From an uncultured Pseudomonadales bacterium (lineage in GTDB: Bacteria; Pseudomonadota; Gammaproteobacteria; Pseudomonadales; Porticoccaceae), in NCBI GenBank assembly GCA_943788875.1, contig CALSSA010000013.1, positions 1 to 50,196 on the forward strand: a stretch of DNA of 50,196 bases. Direction: 5' to 3'. The position numbers and the translations under genes were made by a program. Numbering within the stretch: the first letter of the stretch is position 1; each line of letters starts with the position of its first letter. Shown in pieces: positions 43,513 through 50,196 of this stretch. The notes under the pieces were generated by a model. That model saw only the letters and a list, made by a program, of their open reading frames with translations. It was not told where the DNA came from and did no database searches.

Positions 43513-45614
43513 TAAAAATCCTCCAACCCAGATGAAATGGCCGTGGCTGCTTCGCCAACAAAGTCCTTTGCTGCATCACCCGCAGCATCCAAGGGAGGCT
43601 CCAACAAAGAATCAAAGGGAGCCTCGAGCTGGTCTTTTACGTAACCAATGCCCTCGTCCACAACGGTGTCTGCTACAGAGCCTAATAACCAGTTCACAAT
43701 TCCTATTGAAGTTGTCGGAATGTTGCCAAACAACTTATTCCAATCCACTTCACCAGTAGCCAAAAGCAGTGAAATCTCGCTTGGCTCACGCAGTCTGGCA
43801 TCCCAGAATGGGCTGAAAAGACTAGCAGTCTCATCACTTCCATCTGCATTGGATTGCATCGGATTAGCAAAATACACTTCAGCCGCACTGACAGTCATCA
43901 TTGGTCGATCACTGTTCCAAACTAACCGTTGATAAGCGCCTTCGTCGATACCTCTACCCTCAGCTCTGGATCTGGTGGTCGTTTCAAATCTGGTGTATTT
44001 GATTGCATCTCCTGCCTCATCCCAATCGCCTTGGTTACGTTCAGCACCTATATTAAAGGTTGCTGCGTGATCTGCAGTGGGTATATCGTCAAGATGTTTG
44101 GCTAGAGCCACCGTAAACTCATAGCTAACGCCAGTTTCCTGAAAATGCTCCCCAAGAGAATAGAACCCCGGCGGAGCCCCATAGGAATCGGTAACATCGC
44201 GAGCCATATTTGCTCCAAAGACGCCACCCGCCAGCATTGGGGAAACCTGTCCCCACATGAGCGCCTGGGAATGAAACGCATCCAGTGGGCCATCATTAAC
44301 AGTGGTATCTGGGTCGCCTCCATATGTACCATCTTCAGTACCAACCGAGCCCCAGCTATTATCGAAAAATGATGTCTTGGCATGACGGTTGTCACTTACC
44401 AGCTGATGCGTAGATGCCGCCAGCGGAAAACCAATCGGGATATTAAAGTTCAGGTCGAGCAATACGCCCCCGGTGCAGCCTATGATTGGCAGGCAAAACC
44501 TAAACTTTACAAAAAGTCCAATATCAAACTCAACACCAAAGGAGGTCACATCAATTGCTGACCAACCGAGTCCTTCAATATCCTTGTTGTCTTCCAGGTC
44601 GCCTTTAGTCACATAGGCTGCGCCGCCATCATTTTTGAGACCGAAGCCCACTTGAAAATCAAGATCAATAGTGAGCTTAATAATGCCCATATTAAGGGTA
44701 ATTGGCGGAAAAATGTCTGGCGTTGTCTCCCATATGTTCCAATGTCGATCTTTGGTGAAGTCGTCCCGATTATTGTTAACAATAGCGGCGTAGCGCTTGT
44801 AGGAATCTATAGCATCATCACTGGCATTGCTGGTATTGGGGGAGTTGGTGTTGATAAAGTTCTCCAACTCACCCGACTGCCCACCCAGAAAGTCGCCAAC
44901 TAAATCATCCGCCTTTACGTCGCTTGTGTTTACAAAATCTACCGCCGTGGTAAGGGGGGAAGCATCAAAATTCTCACCTTTATAACTAAGAAGATAATTC
45001 TGCAACATGAAGTACCACCCCAAGGGTGGCGTATACATCTTATTGTCATGGTCACCGATCTGGTGCCCTTCAACAATATTGATGTTCATCTCAAACTGCG
45101 CTGCAAGTGTGGACAGTCCAAATAACTGCTGAAATACTCCCAAACCACTGTTAAAAGTGGACACTACGGTCGGCCATTTGTCGACAATAGCTTTGGTGGG
45201 TGAGCTTACCGCTGTACCCATAATTTTGTAGGGAAGCGTTACCACCTCTAACACCTGAGCGAAAGTGACCGGCGAAGGCGGTGCTATGGGAAAGTTATAT
45301 GCCGGATACTTTACAAATGCACCGACATTTTTGTAATGATTAGCCCAAGACAAGAGTGCCACCATTTGTCCAATGGACACCTCATTGGCGACCATCGCGC
45401 GATTGGTGTAAGCAGTGAAATTCTGACTTCTGGCAGACAGTTTGGCCTGAGAATAAACTGTTGCATCAGCTGCATTCTCCAACTGCACCCGATTCTTGAT
45501 CAACTGCCCCTTGTTGTACAAGGACAATAAAACCATAAGCACAGCGGCCAGAAAGAGCAGCCCAAAAATCATGGCTTGCCCCTGCTGTCCCTGCTTATAC
45601 GTTTTATTGGTCAT
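43512..45614 (-). CDS. TadG-like Flp pilus protein
   Basis: A 700-aa protein. The N-terminus GQQGQAMIFGLLFLAAVLMV is the TadE/TadG-like signal but lacks the +5 glutamate of cleaved prepilins, as is common in TadG. QLENAADATVYSQAKLSARS is the conserved continuation. The following 600 residues are an extracytoplasmic domain without the von Willebrand MIDAS motif (DxSxS) seen in some TadG proteins; I cannot name its fold. It is the second gene of the operon, 48 bp after the pilin gene. Confidence 0.75.
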   Translation of the reverse strand: MTNKTYKQGQQGQAMIFGLLFLAAVLMVLLSLYNKGQLIKNRVQLENAADATVYSQAKLSARSQNFTAYTNRAMVANEVSIGQMVALLSWANHYKNVGAFVKYPAYNFPIAPPSPVTFAQVLEVVTLPYKIMGTAVSSPTKAIVDKWPTVVSTFNSGLGVFQQLFGLSTLAAQFEMNINIVEGHQIGDHDNKMYTPPLGWYFMLQNYLLSYKGENFDASPLTTAVDFVNTSDVKADDLVGDFLGGQSGELENFINTNSPNTSNASDDAIDSYKRYAAIVNNNRDDFTKDRHWNIWETTPDIFPPITLNMGIIKLTIDLDFQVGFGLKNDGGAAYVTKGDLEDNKDIEGLGWSAIDVTSFGVEFDIGLFVKFRFCLPIIGCTGGVLLDLNFNIPIGFPLAASTHQLVSDNRHAKTSFFDNSWGSVGTEDGTYGGDPDTTVNDGPLDAFHSQALMWGQVSPMLAGGVFGANMARDVTDSYGAPPGFYSLGEHFQETGVSYEFTVALAKHLDDIPTADHAATFNIGAERNQGDWDEAGDAIKYTRFETTTRSRAEGRGIDEGAYQRLVWNSDRPMMTVSAAEVYFANPMQSNADGSDETASLFSPFWDARLREPSEISLLLATGEVDWNKLFGNIPTTSIGIVNWLLGSVADTVVDEGIGYVKDQLEAPFDSLLEPPLDAAGDAAKDFVGEAATAISSGLEDF

Positions 45615-45662
45615 TAATCAAGAATCTAGGTGAAGTGAAAAATTTGGGCATTGAAAAATGTA

Positions 45663-45911
45663 CTACTCGGCTTGTTCAAAATCTCCGAGAGTAGTCTCTC
45701 TTGTTGCTGCGGTCTGCGCTTCTGTACCAAGCCCTGTTGCGTTGCCGCTAGTAGTGCCGCCGCCAAGTTCAGCTGCCAGATCACCAACCTGTGTACGCAC
45801 AGTTTGTCCAAACAAGTTGTAAACACTGATCGCAGCAACTGCAATCAGAGCAACGATAATAATGTACTCAGTCATACCCTGACCTAACTGCTTGCTTTTA
45901 TTCTTCAACAT
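45663..45911 (-). CDS. flp: Flp-family type IVb pilin
   Basis: An 82-aa pilin, the likely main subunit of the fibre. LGQGMTEYIIIVALIAVAAI is a prepilin signal: cleavage after G10 places E15 at +5 and Y16 next to it, as required. The mature protein has one hydrophobic helix and a short Gly/Thr/Ala-rich tail, slightly longer than typical Flp (50-70 aa). GGAG at 45919-45922 precedes the ATG. It is the first gene of the tad operon, and the 48-bp gap after it could allow it to be expressed at a higher level. Confidence 0.88.
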   Translation of the reverse strand: MLKNKSKQLGQGMTEYIIIVALIAVAAISVYNLFGQTVRTQVGDLAAELGGGTTSGNATGLGTEAQTAATRETTLGDFEQAE

Positions 45912-46310
45912 AATTTAACTCCAATAAAATTATTGATATAAAAATTTTCTTACTTAAATCCAGCATTACCTCAAAGACGGGCGATACGCTAAATTAACTC
46001 CATCGCACAGACCTAAGACCCCTTATTACAGACATATTAACCACATGCCAAAAGATAAATACCCTTGTATCAAAGCTTGAGCGACGCAAAGTCTATCAGA
46101 ATAAAATTGAGATAGTCACAATATTCATCTAAATCTAAATATAACTCTGACCAACCTAAAAACACTAGCAATTTACCTGAAATCTCTTGATATCCTTGCC
46201 CTCATGTGTTTCCAGGTTTAGCATTAAGTATAAAAAAAAGCCTACTGGAGCAGGCCAATTGCTGCCATGTCATCGTAATAGCAAAAATAAAGTGCCTAGA
46301 GGGAAATATA
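45912..46310. other. 399-bp divergent intergenic region, tad operon / PhyH gene
   Basis: AT-rich and without a recognised gene or RNA. It must contain the promoters of both the pilin gene (left) and the dioxygenase gene (right). A TATAAA-like box lies near 46225 for the rightward gene. No sigma-54 (GG-N10-GC) site was found for either gene. The 35-codon open stretch before ATG 46311 has no family match. Confidence 0.5.
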
Positions 46311-47483
46311 ATGGTTAAGGACATAAGCAAATCAATAGATGCTTGTGCTGCCTATTATGGCGATGATGCAGGTGCCATGAAGCAGTATCTACTTGACGGC
46401 CAGCAACGAGCTATGTCGCTACCTAATCGCGGCCCCATCCACTTTGATAACAATGGCGCGATTCATCAAGATATTCTCCAAGCCTATTCGACATACGGCT
46501 TCTATATTTTTGAGAATGTTATCAACGAAGAAGAGCTGGTAGATATAGAAGCAGACATACAGACCATGCGTGACAACTTCCCTACGGAGATGGGCGCAGT
46601 AACAGACGCCATGGGGCGCCCTGCTCTAGGCTCTGACAATCAGGCACCCACGCTGCAGTGGGCCAAGCCATTATCTGACCCACTGGGTGGCACACAAATC
46701 GCCAATGGTCGCCATCAGGTCAAATTATTCGAACCCAAACCCAATGAAGGCGCACCTCAGGCGACGCCAGTTTACCTTGGGGGATCCTTGCAATTCTCCC
46801 CTGCCTGTCTGAGAGCCTATGCCAACCCCAGCCTTCTAAAAATAGCAGAAACACTACATGGCCCTGATTTCGCGCCATTCCACGAAGGACTTTTTATCAA
46901 AGATGCAGGACTTGGGGCTGCTGTCTCCTGGCATCAGGATGGAGACACCCACTGGGATAATCCCGATTTTGATGAAAATATCCATGGCTTTAATTTTATG
47001 GGCCAAGCCTACGGCAGTACTGCAGTTAACGGTGTCTGGGTTATACCTGGCTCCCACAGGGTAGGCAGAGTTGATATTGTCGCGTTGGTCGCAGAGGCTG
47101 GTAGCGAGCGTTTACCTGATGCAGTTCCGATTATCTGCAACCCAGGTGACGTCGCTATTAATAATCGTCAACTGGTTCATGGCTCATTTGCCAACACCGG
47201 CTATGAGCCGCGCCTAACTCTCAATTTTGGCTTCCATCGTCGCTCATCCGTATTAAACGTGACTGGTGCAGGTATTCATGCAGACGTCGCCACCTTTGAT
47301 GCAGACTTCATTAAAAAACGCTCGATGGTAATAGGACTGGCTATCGACGCGAGAAAACAGCGCTTTCCCGATGAAACAGCCTATAGCTATGCACCATTGG
47401 CGGCAGAGCAAGATAGTCTGGTATGGAACAGCCAATCACAGGCAGCACTGAAAGATTACAACCTGATGGACCTCAGTATTTAA
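46311..47483 (+). CDS. Phytanoyl-CoA dioxygenase (PhyH) family protein
   Basis: A non-haem Fe(II)/2-oxoglutarate oxygenase of 390 aa. The iron ligands H208 and D210 are in SWHQDGDTHW, and the distal H290 is in RQLVHGSFANTG. The arginine of YEPRLTLNFG (about 301) would bind 2-oxoglutarate. GVWVIPGSHRVG is a further family block. ATG 46311 is chosen because AGAGGG precedes it and the protein N-terminus then starts normally. The substrate is unknown; PhyH proteins hydroxylate many small molecules. Confidence 0.9.
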   Translation: MVKDISKSIDACAAYYGDDAGAMKQYLLDGQQRAMSLPNRGPIHFDNNGAIHQDILQAYSTYGFYIFENVINEEELVDIEADIQTMRDNFPTEMGAVTDAMGRPALGSDNQAPTLQWAKPLSDPLGGTQIANGRHQVKLFEPKPNEGAPQATPVYLGGSLQFSPACLRAYANPSLLKIAETLHGPDFAPFHEGLFIKDAGLGAAVSWHQDGDTHWDNPDFDENIHGFNFMGQAYGSTAVNGVWVIPGSHRVGRVDIVALVAEAGSERLPDAVPIICNPGDVAINNRQLVHGSFANTGYEPRLTLNFGFHRRSSVLNVTGAGIHADVATFDADFIKKRSMVIGLAIDARKQRFPDETAYSYAPLAAEQDSLVWNSQSQAALKDYNLMDLSI

Positions 47484-47599
47484 CAGCCGATTATCTGCCT
47501 AAGGGTCGAAGAGAGCCTGCGTAAGGCGCTGAGCATCAATCCTCTAAGGCGATACCATGAAGTCGCTGCATTGGCACAGGTCAGTCGGCATTGGGTCTG

Positions 47600-48829
47600 C
47601 TACTCAGCCGTCAAATTTAACTCCCCACCCACTGCGCGGAAAAACTCCAAAGCCTCAAATTCACTGGAGGCCATTGGGTCCTCTGCCGTCCCATAAGCGC
47701 TGTTGGCAGATAGTTTAACAATCACCAGATTTTTCTCTGGTGCCACATAAATAAACTGGTTATACACGCCTATAGCCATAAACTCCCCTTCACTTCCCTC
47801 AGGAATCCACCATTGATAGGCATAGCCAAGAGGCCAGTCCGATGCTGGGTTATCTCCGGGAATCAGATGAGGGGCATCTGGTTTTATAGACGCTTCTACC
47901 CAACTGGCGGGAACGATTTGGCGACCATTAAACATTCCACCCAAGCGATACATTTCACCCAGCTTAGCGTAGTCACGCGCCGTTGCATTAAGGCCACCAA
48001 AGACCATTTCCATCTCCTGCAAATCGGTAAGCCAATAGGCTTTATGTTCAGCCCCCATAGGATGCCAGATATTCTCAATCATATAGTCTGACACAGTGCG
48101 GCCCGTAGCCTCTGTCAGCAGCATGCCTAAGACCTGCGTATCAGTAGAGTTGTAGCGGTTGTAGGTACCGGGCTCAAATTCTCGGACAAGGGTTGCTGCA
48201 AATTCATTCATTGAGCCACCCAGAGCAAAAATTCGTCCAAAGCGATTGATATCAGACTCAGGATCACCATAGTCTTCATTCCAAGAAGCACCAGACGACA
48301 TCTGTAGAATATCTTTAATGGCCACCTGGTCATAGGCCGAACTCTCTAGTTGCGGCACATAATCTGTCACCGCCTGATCAATGTCAGCAATATATCCCTG
48401 CTCAATAGCAATACCAACAAGTGCGGAGATAAAACTTTTTGCCACTGACATTGAGAGCCAGGTTTGATCCTCACCACCGGTTAGCCAGTAGTCCTCAAAG
48501 GTAATTTTTCCGCCCTGTAATATCAGCAGCGCGGCAGTATCTGAACGCCCCAACATCTCTATAGTTTGAACCTGCTCACCAAGGTAGGAAAAGCTGTCCG
48601 GCAAGGTCATTGGATCAGTGGTTTGAAATTGGTAGATAGACCTGGATGGAGGCATTTCTGTTACTGGGAATATTTTATGCAGACGATTAAAGCTTTGATA
48701 CTGCTCAGCACCAGTAAACAATGTAGAAACCACTTGAACGCGCAATATCCGATCATCGAACGCCATCCACAGCAAACCCGAAAGAACAGTTAATATCGAA
48801 ATTGAAATGGTTATTCTTTTTATATTCAT
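47600..48829 (-). CDS. Beta-lactamase-fold serine hydrolase (class C-like)
   Basis: A 409-aa protein with an N-terminal membrane anchor or signal (ITISISILTVLSGLLWMAF). The catalytic S-x-x-K is S128-V-A-K131 (LSMSVAKSFISALVG), and the Y-x-N-like motif is YNS at 226-228 (YNRYNSTDTQVLG). QGGKITFEDYWLTGG, DILQMSSGASWNEDYGDP and GYAYQWWIP are typical of the esterase/DD-peptidase branch of the family. Resistance to beta-lactams is not implied. It is convergent with the PhyH gene, 116 bp apart. Confidence 0.88.
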   Translation of the reverse strand: MNIKRITISISILTVLSGLLWMAFDDRILRVQVVSTLFTGAEQYQSFNRLHKIFPVTEMPPSRSIYQFQTTDPMTLPDSFSYLGEQVQTIEMLGRSDTAALLILQGGKITFEDYWLTGGEDQTWLSMSVAKSFISALVGIAIEQGYIADIDQAVTDYVPQLESSAYDQVAIKDILQMSSGASWNEDYGDPESDINRFGRIFALGGSMNEFAATLVREFEPGTYNRYNSTDTQVLGMLLTEATGRTVSDYMIENIWHPMGAEHKAYWLTDLQEMEMVFGGLNATARDYAKLGEMYRLGGMFNGRQIVPASWVEASIKPDAPHLIPGDNPASDWPLGYAYQWWIPEGSEGEFMAIGVYNQFIYVAPEKNLVIVKLSANSAYGTAEDPMASSEFEALEFFRAVGGELNLTAE

Positions 48830-49137
48830 GGTCTCGTCACTTTATACTTTGGATACAGGGCTTATAACGAACAAATGACTTAAACACCACATTAATTGCA
48901 GACTCTAATCTTAGAAAAGTACTAGCAGAGCAAGCCTAAAGTCTATAGGGTGTAGGTCTAGAAGCGTTAAACATTGTAACTCAAAATAACTCTAAAAAAG
49001 TCACCCATGGGTCGCATCAAGAAAAGGATACGAAACTAAAGAATTTAGATCTTTAAGGCATGCAGGTATCCAGCCTCGACTCTATTTTTGAATAGACTTA
49101 GCGATTTCCTACTTTCTCAACAAACAGTAATCTCTTT
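48830..49137. other. 308-bp intergenic region before the metzincin-like gene
   Basis: Lies between divergent starts (the hydrolase leftward, the metzincin-like gene rightward). AT-rich, without a recognised gene, RNA or strong ribosome site. I see no clear promoter. Confidence 0.4.
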
Positions 49138-50022
49138 ATGAATTTTCGAATTTTACTCCTTATATCTTTTGTTGCTTTATCTCCACTTCTTTTTGTCCAA
49201 GACAGCCTCGCACAGAATGCTTCTGACTCTAAGAAAGCAATAGTCTTAAATTTACATGTCCACATAATGGACATGACCTTTAATGTGCAAGGTCAGGAAT
49301 TAAACAACACACATATAACAAAGTCGATCATTAGCAGTCAGGTTTTACCTGAAGTAAATAGAATTTATGAGCAGGCCAATATTCAATGGAACTTAATAAA
49401 AGTATCCACAGACAAACCTAAATATAAAAATTATCGCAAAATACCAGATGGGTATCCATCAACACCAGATGAACTGAAAGAACTCGTGGTAACTGCGACC
49501 AGAACGAGCAATTATGAACGGCGTTTGACACCATTGATGATGTTTATCAAAAATAAAAATAGGGTCAAAAGATCAGAATTTGGGACAAACAGCTTCCATA
49601 TTTATTTGTTTCCTTTTATTGGAAATACATCTCAAGGCAATGCAGGTAGAAGCAATGAAGGCAGGTCTCGCGCTTTTCACACTATTTTAGGCACCTGGTC
49701 CAATAAAAGTAATCGTGGCGGAATCCCCCTTAAGGCTTTGATTACAGAAGACTGGCGCGATTTGTCATCAACGATTGATAAAGGGTCACTCTCAAGAACA
49801 ATTGCTCATGAGTTAGGTCATGTTTTAGGTATGACCCATAACGCCTGTGAGGGGCAGTGTTTGATGGGACCCAGAGATGGGTACATCATGTCTAAGCCAC
49901 AAATTGAAACTGCTACTAAGCTAGCCTTAAAAAGAATAAGTGGCAAATATCATTCGACGCGTTTAAACAGCAAAAAACTCAGAGTTTTGGGCTATGAGGG
50001 TAGTAACTGGTGGTATGAGTAA
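49138..50022 (+). CDS. Secreted metzincin-like metalloprotease
   Basis: A 294-aa protein that I place by its active site only. The signal peptide is MNFRILLLISFVALSPLLFV with probable cleavage near residue 26. The zinc motif HELGHVLGMTH (224-234) is the full H-E-x-x-H-x-x-G-x-x-H form. It is followed by CLMGPRDG, whose M243 is a plausible Met-turn, and the two cysteines C237 and C241 may bridge there. The region before it has no known family. The gene is visibly more AT-rich than its neighbours and lacks a clear Shine-Dalgarno site, so acquisition from elsewhere is possible. Downstream 50023-50196 shows nothing. Confidence 0.78.
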   Translation: MNFRILLLISFVALSPLLFVQDSLAQNASDSKKAIVLNLHVHIMDMTFNVQGQELNNTHITKSIISSQVLPEVNRIYEQANIQWNLIKVSTDKPKYKNYRKIPDGYPSTPDELKELVVTATRTSNYERRLTPLMMFIKNKNRVKRSEFGTNSFHIYLFPFIGNTSQGNAGRSNEGRSRAFHTILGTWSNKSNRGGIPLKALITEDWRDLSSTIDKGSLSRTIAHELGHVLGMTHNACEGQCLMGPRDGYIMSKPQIETATKLALKRISGKYHSTRLNSKKLRVLGYEGSNWWYE

Positions 50023-50196
50023 ATGAGGTGCAATGCAGCTGTTACAGCAACAAAACCCACTGGGGGTAATTGAATCTCTTTAAGAGGTGGACGAAATGCA
50101 GCCACATCGATGTTTCAGCGGCATTTTGAAACCAAACTAAACGGCTGGAGCCTCTGCTATTAATGGTGCCCGCCCCCCATCATTGCCCTAGGCAGG

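Noticed and set aside
45912..46310. Possible sigma-54 promoter for the pilin gene
   Set aside because: No GG-N10-GC element with the right context was found on the minus strand.
47484..47599. Open stretch after the PhyH stop reading ESLRKALSINPLRRYHEVAA
   Set aside because: Too short, no start site and no family match; possibly an old gene fragment but not supportable.

Overview
The window looks like chromosome from a marine, aerobic gammaproteobacterium, probably near the Cellvibrionales / SAR92-type oligotrophs. That placement is inferred from gene families (NfuA, cobalamin MetH, TonB/FecIR signalling, YebC, TrhO, class I-like HMG-CoA reductase, haloalkane dehalogenase, DUF3604, PhyH) and not from a marker gene. 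No rRNA, tRNA, CRISPR array, integrase, transposase or origin was recognised.

Region 1 (1-10.7 kb). A partial DUF1611/DgcN-like gene is followed by a frame-broken TonB-dependent receptor whose FecR anti-sigma and FecI-type sigma partners are intact, then nfuA (one apparent extra base) facing metH. The 5' 1.4 kb of metH carries about ten frame breaks while its last 2.2 kb is clean. Residues are well conserved between breaks, so much of the damage may be base-calling or assembly error. Two blocks of short palindromic intergenic repeats flank fecIR.

Region 2 (10.9-17.7 kb). An acyl-CoA dehydrogenase gene diverges from a four-gene set: arsenite methyltransferase (ArsM), an MTAP-like phosphorylase with adenine-type residues, and two small glycosyltransferases of the TIGR04283 and TIGR04282 kind. 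A radical SAM gene converges on it, with a DoxX gene behind. Together these resemble an arsenosugar biosynthesis locus.

Region 3 (17.7-31.2 kb). Mostly single metabolic genes: a lipoprotein carboxylesterase, two linked exported proteins of unknown function, an MsbA-like ABC exporter with yebC, trhO, an alpha/beta hydrolase, a DJ-1/PfpI gene remnant, a DUF3604 lipoprotein, class I-like HMG-CoA reductase, haloalkane dehalogenase and a LapA-like membrane protein. A bidirectional terminator closes the region.

Region 4 (31.2-45.9 kb). One tightly packed leftward tad (Flp pilus) locus: pilin, TadG-like and TadE-like proteins, an unknown exported protein, another prepilin-like protein, CpaB, CpaC secretin, TadA ATPase, TadB, TadC, DUF192, TPR lipoprotein, TadE and DUF4389. 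Three things are unusual: CpaB is expanded to 784 residues by a long array of short glycine-rich repeats, TadA has an N-terminal FHA-like domain, and neither TadZ/CpaE nor a prepilin peptidase lies in the locus. This is the best candidate for a variant system.

Region 5 (46-50.2 kb). A PhyH-type dioxygenase, a beta-lactamase-fold serine hydrolase and an AT-rich, secreted metzincin-like protein.
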